Positions 34,974-43,845 are shown, numbered from the stretch's first letter. The stretch is 64,000 nt of DNA from Betaproteobacteria bacterium (GCA_004297625.1 SCTY01000068.1:62001-126000), one strand, 5' to 3'. Notes: generated by a model from the letters alone, not told the origin. Translations and numbers: made by a program.

Positions 34974-37064
34974 ATGCCCTATCTCGTTGGCATCGACATT
35001 GGCGGCACCTTCACCGACTGCGCGATCGTCGATCGCGCAGGCCGCCTCCTCACCATCAAGGTCCCCTCGACGCCTTCCAACTTCTCGCAAGGCATGATGG
35101 ACGCCCTCGACGCCGGCGCCAAGGCGCTCGGTCTCCCGCTCGACAGGTTCTGCCGCGACATCGCCTTCCTTTCCCACGGCACCACCGTCGGCACGAATAC
35201 GATCATCCAGAAGAAAGGCGCGAAAGTCGGCCTCATCACGACGAAGGGGCACGAGGACGCGATCCACATCATGCGCGGCTCGCGCGGCTATGGCGGGCGC
35301 GACATCCGCAAGGTAGTGCACTTCCCTGAGACCTCGAAGCCGGTGCCGATCGTCCCAAAGCGCCTGATCCGCGGCGTTTCCGAACGCGTCGACTGCTTCG
35401 GAGAAATTATTGTTCAATTAAATGAAAACCAGGCAGAAGCGGCGATCCGGGAACTGCTCGCCGAAGGCGTTCAGGCGATCGCGATTTGCTTTCTCTGGTC
35501 ATTCAGGAACCCGCAGCACGAGCTGAAGGTCAAGGAGATGGTCCGGAAGATCGCACCCGAGATCTTCGTCACCTGCTCGGTGGACATCGCGCCCAAGTGG
35601 GGCGAGTACGAGCGCGTCACCGCGACGGCGCTCAACGCCTGCCTCGGCCCGGTGATCTCGGATTATCTGAAAAGGCTGGACGGCGCGCTGACCGGGCTCG
35701 GCTATTCGCACGGCCTGCAGATCACGCAATGCGGCGGCGGGACTGTGCCGGTGGCGCGTGCCGGCGAGGCGCCGCTGCTCACGCTCGATTCCGGCCCCGT
35801 CTCGGGTGTCACCGCCTCGATGTTCCTCGGCGCGGCAATGGGCGAGCCGAACATCATTACGACGGACATGGGCGGCACGTCTTTCGACGTGTCGATCATC
35901 CACGGCGGCAAGCCCGCCTACTCGTTCATCAGCAACACCGATCAATACGAGTACTTCCTGCCCAAGGTCGATCTGCAGGCGATCGGCGCCGGCGGCGGCA
36001 GCCTCGTCCGCGTGCACCCGGAGACGCGCACCATGACGGTCGGGCCGGACAGCGCCGGCGCCTTCCCCGGACCGGTGTGCTACTCGCGCGGCGGTACCCT
36101 CCCGACGGTCACCGATGCGCAGCTCGTGCTCGGCTATCTGGATCCCGACAACTTCGCCGGCGGCCGGATGAAGCTGGACCGCGATTCGGCTTTTCGGGCG
36201 ATCGAATCTCTTGGAAAGCAGCTGGGCATGCCGGCGCAGGAATGCGCCGCCGGGATCTGCCGCATCGTCGAGCTGAACATGGCCGACATCATCCGCAAGG
36301 TGACCGTCGAAAAGGGGTTCGACCCGCGCGACTTCGTGCTCTTCGCCTTCGGCGGCGCGGGGCCGGCGCACGCGGGCGTGTTCGCCGCGGAGCTCGGCGT
36401 GAAGAAGATCATCGTGCCGCAGCGCAAGGCCGCCTCGGCCTGGTGCGCGTTCGGCGCCGCGGCCGCCGACGTGCTGCACATCTTCGAGCACACCGAGATC
36501 ATGGCCACGCCGGCGCGCGCCGAGCGCATCAACAAGAACTTCGAATTGCTCGAAAGACAGGCGCAGAAGCTCATGACAGCCGAAGGCATCGCCGCGGCCC
36601 GGCAACGCTTCGAGTTTTCGCTCGACGTGCGCCACAAGGGCCAGATCAACGAGGTGGAGCTGCTTCTGCCCTGGGAGCGCCTGCCGGCGAATTACGAAGC
36701 GCCGCTGCGAAAGTTTTTCGTGGAGCGCTACGAGAAGCTCTACGGCCGCGGCTCGGCGCTCGCCGGGGCGCAGCTCGAGATCGTGGTCTGCCGCCTGCGC
36801 GCCCGCGCCCTGACGCCGCGGCCGAAGCTCATGAAGTCGAAAACCGCTTCGAAAAAAATCCCCCCCGACGCCTTGCGCAAGCCGCGCTCGATCTACTGGT
36901 CCGGCCTCAAGAAGACCCCGGTTTACGACGGCGAGAAGCTCGCCGTCGGCAACACCATCAAGGGACCCGCGATCGTCGAGACCGCCGACACCGCGGTCGT
37001 CGTCCATCCGGGCCGCACGCTGCGCGTCGACGCCCTCGGCAACTTCGAGATCACCTTCAAATGA
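34974..37064 (+). CDS. HyuA-type ATP-dependent carboxylase/hydrolase subunit
   Basis: 696 residues, hydantoinase/oxoprolinase A family. DIGGTFTD at residues 8-15, FLSHGTTVGTNTIIQKKGAK near 63 and FAFGGAGPAHAGVFAAELGV near 459 form the actin-like ATP site. It resembles the large beta subunits of acetone- and acetophenone-type carboxylases more than simple oxoprolinases, as judged by the gamma-like tail on its partner. The Lys-rich tail segment (KSKTASKKIPPD) is unusual. Partner: HyuB-gamma fusion just downstream across a REP-like palindrome. Confidence 0.9.
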   Translation: MPYLVGIDIGGTFTDCAIVDRAGRLLTIKVPSTPSNFSQGMMDALDAGAKALGLPLDRFCRDIAFLSHGTTVGTNTIIQKKGAKVGLITTKGHEDAIHIMRGSRGYGGRDIRKVVHFPETSKPVPIVPKRLIRGVSERVDCFGEIIVQLNENQAEAAIRELLAEGVQAIAICFLWSFRNPQHELKVKEMVRKIAPEIFVTCSVDIAPKWGEYERVTATALNACLGPVISDYLKRLDGALTGLGYSHGLQITQCGGGTVPVARAGEAPLLTLDSGPVSGVTASMFLGAAMGEPNIITTDMGGTSFDVSIIHGGKPAYSFISNTDQYEYFLPKVDLQAIGAGGGSLVRVHPETRTMTVGPDSAGAFPGPVCYSRGGTLPTVTDAQLVLGYLDPDNFAGGRMKLDRDSAFRAIESLGKQLGMPAQECAAGICRIVELNMADIIRKVTVEKGFDPRDFVLFAFGGAGPAHAGVFAAELGVKKIIVPQRKAASAWCAFGAAAADVLHIFEHTEIMATPARAERINKNFELLERQAQKLMTAEGIAAARQRFEFSLDVRHKGQINEVELLLPWERLPANYEAPLRKFFVERYEKLYGRGSALAGAQLEIVVCRLRARALTPRPKLMKSKTASKKIPPDALRKPRSIYWSGLKKTPVYDGEKLAVGNTIKGPAIVETADTAVVVHPGRTLRVDALGNFEITFK

Positions 37065-37079
37065 CCCTACACAACAGGC

Positions 37080-37133
37080 CCGAAATGGGGACAGACCCCA
37101 TTTCCGTGGAAATGGGGTCTGTCCCCATTTCGG
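37080..37133. repeat. REP-like perfect palindrome between HyuA and HyuB
   Basis: Two 26-base arms (37080-37105 and 37108-37133) are perfect inverted copies around a 2-base centre; the core is GGGGACAGACCCC. Such GGGGTCTGTCCCC palindromes are known as REP-type elements mobilised by RAYT transposases; no RAYT gene is in the window. It sits between the stop of HyuA and the start of HyuB, and the right edge (CGGAG) serves as the HyuB ribosome site. It may stabilise or attenuate the mRNA between the two subunits. Confidence 0.85.
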
Positions 37134-37140
37134 AGCGCAT

Positions 37141-39399
37141 ATGAACGCGCCCTTGAAGAAGCTGAACGAGCTGACCGGCGTCGTATTCGACGGGCGGCGC
37201 AGCGGCTACGTGCCGCCGAAGTCGCTTTCGATTTCCAAGAAATTAAGGTTGCATCGAAAAGCAAGAAAGGAAATCGACCCGGTCACCTTCGAGGTCGTGC
37301 GCCACGCGCTGTGGAACGTGAACGAGGAGCACGGCGCCACGATCCAGCGCCTGTCGGGCTCGCCGGTCGCGATGTACGCGCTCGATCTGAATCCCTCGAT
37401 CCTCACCGAGGACGCGGAGTTCGTGTATTTCGGGCCCTACATGCAGTACATGTCCGGGGTGACCGACACGCAGGTGAAGTGGACGCTCGAGAACCGCAGC
37501 GACAACCCCGGCATCAAGGACGGCGACATGTTCCTCGCCAACGATCCCTGGGTCGGCGCCGCCCACCAGATGGACGTAATGCTGCTCTGCCCGGTGTTCT
37601 GGAAGGGCGAGCTCTTCTGCTGGGTGACGAACTGCCTGCACCAGTACGACATCGGCGGCATCACGCCGGGAAGCTTCTGCCCTTCTGCGCGCGACGCTTT
37701 CGACGAAGGCATCCTGATTCCTCCCATAAAAATAGTGGAAGGGAACGAGATCAGGAGGGATATCGAGGAAGTCTATCTGAGAAGCTCGAGGAAGCCTTCG
37801 GCCGTCGCGCTCGATTTCCGCGCGCAGCTCGCCGGCAACATGACCGCGAAAGACCGCGTCCTTGCGCTCATCTCACGCTATGGCGCCGAGACGGTGAAGG
37901 GCGTGATGAGGAAAATCATCGACGACGGCGAGCGCGCTTTCCTGAAGAAGCTGGCAAAGCTGCCCGACGGCGTCTGGCGCGACCGCACCTACATCGAGTG
38001 CTGCCGGCCCGGCGACCGCAACGTGCACCGGGTCATGTTGACGCTGAAGAAAACGAAAAACAAGCTGGTTTTCGAGAACGAAGGAACCGACCCGCAGGCG
38101 GGCGCGATCAATGCCACCTATTCCGGCTGGCGCGGCGCCATCATGGTTGCGCTGAACGAGCTGCTGTGCTGGGACCAGTACTACGCGGTGGGCGGCGCGC
38201 TGCGCCACGTCGAGTTCAATCCCACGCCGGGAACGCTGAACTGCGCCGATTTCCCGGCGTCGGTGTCGACCGCACCGGTGCAGTGCATGGAGATTTCGCT
38301 CTACCCGGCATACAACGTGCTCTCGAAGATGATCTACCCGGACCCGGAGCTGCGCCGCGACGTGATGTGCATCGGCGGCACCAGCCAGTGGCCCGCGACC
38401 ATCTTCCGCGGCATCGACCAATGGGGCGAGCGCTACGGCTATCTGCTCGTCGACCCGATCGGCGGCGCGATCGGCGCGTTTTCGCACGCCGACGGCATCT
38501 CCACCGGCGGCCAGGCGCGCACGCCGATCTGCAAGCTGCCGAACGTCGAGCACACGGAGCAGAGTTTCCCGGTGCTCTTCCTGTATCGAAAAGAGATCGC
38601 CGACTCCGGCGGCGCAGGGAAATGGCGGGGAGGCCTCTCGGCGGAGTCGTGCTTCATTCCGCATGGGACCGACAAGATCACCCAGGACACGCTCTCCTCG
38701 GGCAACGCGATTCCCACATCGACCGGCATGATGGGCGGCTACCCGGGCGCGGTAAACCGCTATCGCTTCCTCAGAGACTCGAACATCTTCGAAAAAATAA
38801 AATCTTCAGAGCTCGTGGGCGACATCGACGAGCTTCAGGGCAAGCCCGAGACGCTGCAACTCCGTCAGCAGGACTTCGTGCAGAATCCGTCGGACGTGTA
38901 CGCGGTCCTCTGGTCCGGGGCGGGAGGCTTCGGTGACCCGCTCGAGCGCGACCCGGCGAAGGTTCAAGCCGACGTGGACAACGGCGACGTGTCCGCGGAA
39001 GCAGCGCACGACATTTACGGCGTGGTGTTGAGCGACCCGGAGGCAACCGCAAAGCTGCGCGAAGAAAAACGCCGGGGACGCATCGGCAAGCCCTCGGGCA
39101 AGAAGCTCGACGGCGAGGTATCGCTCCGCGCCACCGAGAGCCTCGCGATGCGCGGCGGACGCTGGTGCTGCGCGAAGTGCGCCACCGACCTCGGCCCGCT
39201 AGAGCAGAACTACAAGGCGGGCTGCGTGCGCAACGACCTGCCGATCAAGGCCTCCAACCCGATCGTCGGCGACCCGCGGCGCTTCATCGACCCGACGCCG
39301 CAGTTCCGGCAGTTCTGCTGCCCGGGCTGCGGGCTCGCCATCGAGAACGAGATCGCCATCGCCGGGGACCCGGTGCTGAAGGACGTCGAGCTGCGCTGA
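37141..39399 (+). CDS. HyuB-type subunit with C-terminal acetone-carboxylase-gamma-like zinc ribbon
   Basis: 752 residues. The first about 640 are HyuB (EIDPVTFEVVRHALWNVNEE, GAGGFGDPLERDPAKVQADV). The last about 90 hold four cysteines in two knuckles, WCCAKC near residue 676 and FCCPGC near 726, with a pattern like the acetone carboxylase gamma subunit. HyuB is normally about 500-600 residues and the gamma subunit separate, so this is a natural fusion. With HyuA it would form an ATP-dependent carboxylase or hydrolase of a ketone or cyclic amide in the cytoplasm. ATG preceded by CGGAG. Confidence 0.88.
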   Translation: MNAPLKKLNELTGVVFDGRRSGYVPPKSLSISKKLRLHRKARKEIDPVTFEVVRHALWNVNEEHGATIQRLSGSPVAMYALDLNPSILTEDAEFVYFGPYMQYMSGVTDTQVKWTLENRSDNPGIKDGDMFLANDPWVGAAHQMDVMLLCPVFWKGELFCWVTNCLHQYDIGGITPGSFCPSARDAFDEGILIPPIKIVEGNEIRRDIEEVYLRSSRKPSAVALDFRAQLAGNMTAKDRVLALISRYGAETVKGVMRKIIDDGERAFLKKLAKLPDGVWRDRTYIECCRPGDRNVHRVMLTLKKTKNKLVFENEGTDPQAGAINATYSGWRGAIMVALNELLCWDQYYAVGGALRHVEFNPTPGTLNCADFPASVSTAPVQCMEISLYPAYNVLSKMIYPDPELRRDVMCIGGTSQWPATIFRGIDQWGERYGYLLVDPIGGAIGAFSHADGISTGGQARTPICKLPNVEHTEQSFPVLFLYRKEIADSGGAGKWRGGLSAESCFIPHGTDKITQDTLSSGNAIPTSTGMMGGYPGAVNRYRFLRDSNIFEKIKSSELVGDIDELQGKPETLQLRQQDFVQNPSDVYAVLWSGAGGFGDPLERDPAKVQADVDNGDVSAEAAHDIYGVVLSDPEATAKLREEKRRGRIGKPSGKKLDGEVSLRATESLAMRGGRWCCAKCATDLGPLEQNYKAGCVRNDLPIKASNPIVGDPRRFIDPTPQFRQFCCPGCGLAIENEIAIAGDPVLKDVELR

Positions 39400-39401
39400 A
39401 G

Positions 39402-39474
39402 TATCCCTTGCAGGGGATATCGGCTTTTTATCCCCTATTAGGGGCTTATTTTCTTTTATCCCCCGCAAGGGATA
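39402..39474 (+). promoter_or_regulatory. three HipB-type operators upstream of hipB
   Basis: The E. coli HipB operator consensus is TATCC-N8-GGATA. Perfect matches lie at 39402-39419 and 39457-39474; a half-degenerate copy (TATCC-N8-GGGCT) is at 39429-39446. Centres are spaced 27 and 28 bases. The block begins 3 bases after the HyuB stop and ends 10 bases before the hipB ATG, so the antitoxin probably autorepresses here. Confidence 0.85.
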
Positions 39475-39484
39475 AAATGCGCGC

Positions 39485-39739
39485 ATGGCAGCTTATCGCG
39501 TTACCGCTGCGGCGCAGCTCGGACAGACCCTGCGCGGCCTGAGGAAGTCCAGGGACATGTCCCAGGTCGACGTCGCGCGCGCCAGCGGCCTGCGCCAAAA
39601 GACCGCATCGCTGCTGGAGACCGCGCCTCAGCGCTGCAGCGTCGACAGCCTCATGCGTTACCTCGCCGCCGTGCAAGGCGCGCTCAGTCTCGACGTCAAG
39701 GGCGGGGCGTCGCAACCCGGCGAAGACGAGCGCTGGTAG
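39485..39739 (+). CDS. hipB: HipB-type XRE-family antitoxin/repressor
   Basis: 84 residues. A helix-turn-helix spans about residues 12-65 (LGQTLRGLRKSRDMSQVDVA, then SGLRQKTASLLE). The C-terminal tail LSLDVKGGASQPGEDERW resembles HipB tails that contact HipA. HipB proteins neutralise the kinase toxin HipA and repress the operon; the operator array just upstream supports that. Its normal partner is missing: the next gene has only a HipA-like start. Confidence 0.82.
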   Translation: MAAYRVTAAAQLGQTLRGLRKSRDMSQVDVARASGLRQKTASLLETAPQRCSVDSLMRYLAAVQGALSLDVKGGASQPGEDERW

Positions 39740-40084
39740 ATGCCGCGGCCGGCAAAACGGGTCGCGCTCGAGCTCTGGATGAACGTGCTCGGCTATTCCG
39801 CGGAAGAGCTCGCCGGCCGCTGCGTTTGCGAGCTGATTGCGCTCGAGCCGGATGCGGCACGCGCGGCGGTGAAGTCGCTGCTCACCGAGGGCGGTGCGCT
39901 CGAATTCGGCCTGGTGTGCAAAGACGGCCACGAGATGAGATATCACTGGAACCGCCAATTCGACGATTTCACGTCGTCCATGTTCATCATGGGCGAGCGG
40001 CTGCCCGCGCGAAGTCGGACGAGGGCTGCTCTACCTGGCGCAGCCGCTCCGCGCGGTCGCGGTCTGTCCCTGCAGGCGCAATAA
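39740..40084 (+). pseudogene. chimeric hipA-start / PAS-domain gene
   Basis: The ATG directly follows the hipB stop. The first 15 residues (MPRPAKRVALELWMN) look like the beginning of HipA, whose next residues would be a Gly-Glu-x-Val-Gly turn. Instead, from base 39785 the protein becomes a PAS fold: VLGYSAEELAGRCVCELI, then VCKDGHEMRYHW. The last about 25 residues (RTRAALPGAAAPRGRG) look like read-through. No kinase domain remains. A deletion joining hipA to a PAS protein is the simplest reading; whether the 114-residue product is made is unknown. Confidence 0.65.
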
Positions 40085-40111
40085 GCCGGAAAGGCGTAGA
40101 AGGAGGGAGGG

Positions 40112-41566
40112 ATGGGCGGAACGTATGACTATTGGTTGATACTGCTCTCGATCATAGTCGCGATCATCGCCTCCTTCGTCGCGCTGGATCTGGTGTCGAG
40201 CCTCGTGCCGTCGCGTCGCCGCAGGAACAAGAAATACTGGCTCGCGGGCGGTGCAATCGCACTCGGCACGGGGATCTGGTCGATGCACTTCATCGGCATA
40301 CTCGCGTTTCGCCTGCCGATCGATGTTCCCTACGACATCCGGTTCATCGTCCTTTCCATTCTGGTGGCGATCATCGTTTCGGGGTTCGGGCTGGTTTTCG
40401 GGAGCCGCGAGTCGCTGGGCATGGGCGGGCTGGTGGGCGGCGGCCTGCTGGTCGGCATCGGGATCGTTTCGATGAACTACATCGGCCTGGAAGCGCTGCA
40501 GATAGAACCGCGGATACGCTATCAGCCCTGGCTGCTCGCGTTGTCGATCCTGATCGCCCTCGGTGCCGCCGTCGTATCCCTATGGTGCTCGCACAGGCTG
40601 CGCATGGAGACGATCTTTTCCGCCTTTCAAAAAAAGGCGGGCAGCGCCGTGATCATGGGCATGGCCATCTTCGGGATGCACTACACCGGCATGGCGGCGG
40701 CGCAGTTTGCGCCGGACAGCATTGGCACAGCCCATCCGCCCTGGAGCATCAACCCGGCCGGTCTTGACGGCCCGATTGGCGCGTTTACTCTGCTGTTCCT
40801 CCTCGGCACGCTGCTCATATCGGCGCACGACGCCTACCGGGCCGCGATTTCGGAGAAGCGGGTGAAGGAAAGCATCGCGGAGCTTGACCAGGCCTCCGGA
40901 GAGGTCAAGCGCCTGTCCGCCCGCCTGGTGCAGATCCAGGACGACGAGCGCCGCGCGCTCGCCGCAGAGCTGCATGACATCGTCGGGCAGGACCTTTCCG
41001 CCGTGAATACCGAGCTCGCCCTGCTTCGAAGCCAGTTGCCTCCCGGCGCGCCGTCCGACGCCTCCGAGAGGCTGGCGAATGCTTCCGCGCTTGTCAGGCG
41101 CAGCGTCAACGCCGTGCGCAGCGTCATGGCGCAGCTCCGCCCGCCCGGCCTCGAGGAGCTGGGCTTGCCCGCCGCCTTGCGCTGGCATGCCGCGGCCTTC
41201 GAAGCGCGCACCGGCATTGCGCCGGCGGTTTCCGCGAACGAGACCCTGCCGCGACCACCGCCAAAGGTGGAAGACGCGCTCCTGCGGATCTACCTCGAGG
41301 CGCTGACCAACGTTTCGAAGCACGCCAGGGCAGCCAAGGTGTGGGTAACGCTCGAAGCGCGCAACCACGAGATCGTCATGGGCGTTGCCGACGACGGGCG
41401 CGGCTTCGACATGACGCGCCCGGCCCGGCGCGACGAGAAATCGGGCTGGGGACTGATGATCATGTACGAGCGCGCGCTCTCCATAGGGGCCGAGCTTCGC
41501 GTGCACTCCACGCCGGCCACCGAAACCCGCATCGAGGTCCTGGTTCCCAAGGACAAATGGTCATAA
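40112..41566 (+). CDS. MHYT-domain sensor histidine kinase (NarX/HisKA_3 type)
   Basis: 484 residues. The N-terminal half has about seven membrane spans with MHYT-type repeats SMHFIGI, SMNYIGL and GMHYTGM, proposed to bind copper and sense oxygen, CO or NO. The transmitter has DDERRALAAELHDIVGQDLS (phospho-acceptor His near residue 290) and an ATPase domain with NVSKHA and DDGRGF. GGAGGGAGGG precedes the ATG. It overlaps the first response regulator gene by 10 bases. Confidence 0.92.
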   Translation: MGGTYDYWLILLSIIVAIIASFVALDLVSSLVPSRRRRNKKYWLAGGAIALGTGIWSMHFIGILAFRLPIDVPYDIRFIVLSILVAIIVSGFGLVFGSRESLGMGGLVGGGLLVGIGIVSMNYIGLEALQIEPRIRYQPWLLALSILIALGAAVVSLWCSHRLRMETIFSAFQKKAGSAVIMGMAIFGMHYTGMAAAQFAPDSIGTAHPPWSINPAGLDGPIGAFTLLFLLGTLLISAHDAYRAAISEKRVKESIAELDQASGEVKRLSARLVQIQDDERRALAAELHDIVGQDLSAVNTELALLRSQLPPGAPSDASERLANASALVRRSVNAVRSVMAQLRPPGLEELGLPAALRWHAAAFEARTGIAPAVSANETLPRPPPKVEDALLRIYLEALTNVSKHARAAKVWVTLEARNHEIVMGVADDGRGFDMTRPARRDEKSGWGLMIMYERALSIGAELRVHSTPATETRIEVLVPKDKWS

Positions 41567-42186
41567 ACGTCCTGCTCGCCGACGATCACGGCGTGCTGCG
41601 CGACGGTATGCAGCGACTGCTGGAAGCCAACGCCGACATCAAGGTCGTCGCGACGGCCGACGACGGGCGCGAGGCCGTCGAGAAAGCGGCCGAGATGCAG
41701 CCCGACGTCGTGGTGATGGACATCTCGATGCCGAATATGAACGGCCTCGAGGCGACACGGCGCATCGCGGACCGGGCGCCCGCGACCGGGGTAGCGATCC
41801 TCTCGATGCACTCTTCCGCCGAGATGGTTCGTGAAGCATTCGCCGCGGGGGCCCGCGGCTACGTCCTGAAGGAATCGGCGGGGGACGAGGTCGTGAGGGC
41901 CGTCAGGACCGTGGCGGCCGGGCGCCGCTTCGTCGGCGAAGGCGTCGCGCACAAGGTGCTCGCCGAGGACACCGCATCCGGCATCGCCAGCCTGACGGCG
42001 CGCGAGCGCGAGATCCTTCCGCTGATCGTCAACGGCAAATCGAACGCGGAGGCCGCCGCCATCCTGCGCCTTTCGCCCCGGTCGGTCGAGACCTACCGCC
42101 TGCGGCTGATGCAAAAGCTCGGCATCGAGGATCTGCCGACGCTGGTCAAATTCGCCATTCGCCACGGGATGACGACGCTCGAGTAA
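41557..42186 (+). CDS. NarL/FixJ-type response regulator 1
   Basis: 209 residues from an ATG inside the last codons of the kinase gene. The receiver has the acidic pair in LLADDHGVLRDG, phospho-acceptor Asp in VVVMDISMPN and Lys in GYVLKES. The LuxR-type DNA-binding helix is LSPRSVETYRLRLMQKLGIE. It is the direct partner of the MHYT kinase. The last 22 codons are almost identical to those of the second regulator. Confidence 0.93.
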   Translation: MVINVLLADDHGVLRDGMQRLLEANADIKVVATADDGREAVEKAAEMQPDVVVMDISMPNMNGLEATRRIADRAPATGVAILSMHSSAEMVREAFAAGARGYVLKESAGDEVVRAVRTVAAGRRFVGEGVAHKVLAEDTASGIASLTAREREILPLIVNGKSNAEAAAILRLSPRSVETYRLRLMQKLGIEDLPTLVKFAIRHGMTTLE

Positions 42187-42272
42187 ATCGATGCGCATCG
42201 GGGTTTCCCGATATCGCGTCCACCGCAGGAGACCTACCATTCGCAGCATTCAATCCCGCTGTGATCGGGAAG

Positions 42273-42899
42273 ATGCCGCGAAAGAAGAAGACTACCAGCG
42301 TATTGCTCGCCGATGCCCATGCCATCCTGCTCGACGGCCTGCGCGCGCTGCTCGAGGCGGAAGGCCTGAAAGTCGTCGGCCGCGCCATGAACGGCGAGGA
42401 GGCGGTACGCCTCGCCAGGCTGCACCCCGACGTTGCCATCATCGATATCAGCATGCCGGGCGTGAATGGCATCGAAGCCACGCGCCGCATCCGCGAGACC
42501 TCGCCGTCGACCCAGGTCCTGATCCTGTCGGTGCATGCCCTGGCGCACCACGTGGACCAGGCGCTGCGCGCCGGGGCAGGGGGGTACGTGCTCAAGGGGT
42601 CTTCAGGGCCGGAGCTACTCAAGGCGGTCCGCGCCATCGCCGAAGGCAAGCGCTACCTGAGCGCGTCGCTCGCGAGAAGCGCGGGCCGGGATCCGCTCGC
42701 GAGCCTCACGGTCCGCGAGCGCGAGGTCCTGCAACTGATCGCCGAAGGTAAGTCCAACGCCACGGCCGGCTCGATCCTGGGCCTTTCGCCGCGGTCGGTC
42801 GAAACCTATCGCGCGCGGGCAATGCAAAAGCTCGGCATCGAAGACCTGCCGACGCTCGTCAAATTCGCCATTCGCCATGGCATGACGACGCTCGAGTAG
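42273..42899 (+). CDS. NarL-type response regulator 2 with altered acidic pocket
   Basis: About 208 residues (start ATG 42273; GTG 42261 is an alternative). The LuxR helix is LSPRSVETYRARAMQKLGIE, nearly the same as in regulator 1, and the last 22 residues match it exactly, so the two arose by duplication and probably bind the same DNA. The receiver reads LLADAHAILLDG: the second of the two conserved acidic residues is Ala. The phospho-acceptor Asp (IIDISMPG) and Lys (VLKG) remain. Magnesium binding and phosphorylation are likely reduced. Confidence 0.9.
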   Translation: MPRKKKTTSVLLADAHAILLDGLRALLEAEGLKVVGRAMNGEEAVRLARLHPDVAIIDISMPGVNGIEATRRIRETSPSTQVLILSVHALAHHVDQALRAGAGGYVLKGSSGPELLKAVRAIAEGKRYLSASLARSAGRDPLASLTVREREVLQLIAEGKSNATAGSILGLSPRSVETYRARAMQKLGIEDLPTLVKFAIRHGMTTLE

Positions 42900-42927
42900 C
42901 CGTTCTCTTGGCGCCGAAGGCTGGACA

Positions 42928-42943
42928 ATCGTAGTAATACGAT
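42928..42943. promoter_or_regulatory. ATCGTA/TACGAT dyad between regulator 2 and Crp/Fnr gene
   Basis: ATCGTA-GTAA-TACGAT is a perfect six-base dyad, 185 bases upstream of the Crp/Fnr gene and 29 after regulator 2. NarL/FixJ-class regulators often bind GTA..TAC dyads, so it is a candidate site for the neighbouring regulators. Unproven. Confidence 0.3.
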
Positions 42944-43112
42944 CCGTGCTAGAGCCCGGCTGCCCGCGGCGCGCCGCCAGGCATTGGCGCTCGAGCCCTG
43001 CTGCTACCGTGCGCGGCTAACGCATTTCCATCCGCGGTCCTCGTATGTACGGTTTCAGACATTAGATTTATTATTTCGGACACAAGGTAGCCAGCCGCTC
43101 CAGGAATCCCGG

Positions 43113-43832
43113 ATGTCCATCGTGCCTGCGCCGACGCAAAACCTGATTCTGGAGGTGCTGCCCCCGGCGGACTATCAGCGGCTGTTGCCGCAGCTCGAGT
43201 TCCTGGAGATAGGCCTGGGGCGTTCCCTGTACGAATCGGGCGGTCACCTGCAGCACGTGTATTTCCCCGTTGCGGGCATCGTGTCATTGCTGTACGTCAC
43301 GCAGGGCGGAAATTCGGCCGAGCTCGCCGTGGTCGGATGCGAAGGAATGATCGGCGTCTCGCTCTTCATGGGCGGCGAGACCACGCCGAACCGGGCCGTG
43401 GTGCAGAGCGAATGCAAAGCCTATCGCCTGCCTGCGCACGTGCTGAAAGCGGGCTTTGCCGAAGGAGGCGCGCTGCAACTCACCCTGCTGAAGTTCACGC
43501 AGGCGCTCATTACGCAGATCTCGCAGACCGCGGTCTGCAATCTGCACCATTCCGTGGACCAGCAGCTCTGCCGGTGGCTGCTATTGAGCCTGGACCGGCT
43601 GCCCGAGAACAGACTGCAAATGACGCAGGAGCTGATCGCCAACATGCTCGGAGTGCGGCGCCAGGGCGTCACGGCGTCGGCGGGCAAGCTCGAGGGCGAA
43701 GGCCTGATTCGCTATAGCCGCGGCCTGATCACCGTGCTGGATCGCCCCGGCCTGGAGAAGCGGGCCTGCGAGTGCTATTCGGTCGTGAAGAGCGAGACCG
43801 AGCGCCTGCTGCCCCGACGCGCACTCCAGTGA
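43113..43832 (+). CDS. Crp/Fnr-family transcriptional regulator
   Basis: 239 residues. A cyclic-nucleotide-binding-like beta-barrel covers the first about 120 residues (LYESGGHLQHVYFPVAGIVS), then a winged HTH: MTQELIANMLGVRRQGVTAS. No N-terminal cysteine cluster for an FNR-type iron-sulfur centre is present. The ATG at 43113 follows CCAGGAATCCCGG. It probably belongs functionally with the signalling genes before it. Its ligand is unknown. Confidence 0.9.
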   Translation: MSIVPAPTQNLILEVLPPADYQRLLPQLEFLEIGLGRSLYESGGHLQHVYFPVAGIVSLLYVTQGGNSAELAVVGCEGMIGVSLFMGGETTPNRAVVQSECKAYRLPAHVLKAGFAEGGALQLTLLKFTQALITQISQTAVCNLHHSVDQQLCRWLLLSLDRLPENRLQMTQELIANMLGVRRQGVTASAGKLEGEGLIRYSRGLITVLDRPGLEKRACECYSVVKSETERLLPRRALQ

Positions 43833-43845
43833 CGGCGTGATGCGC

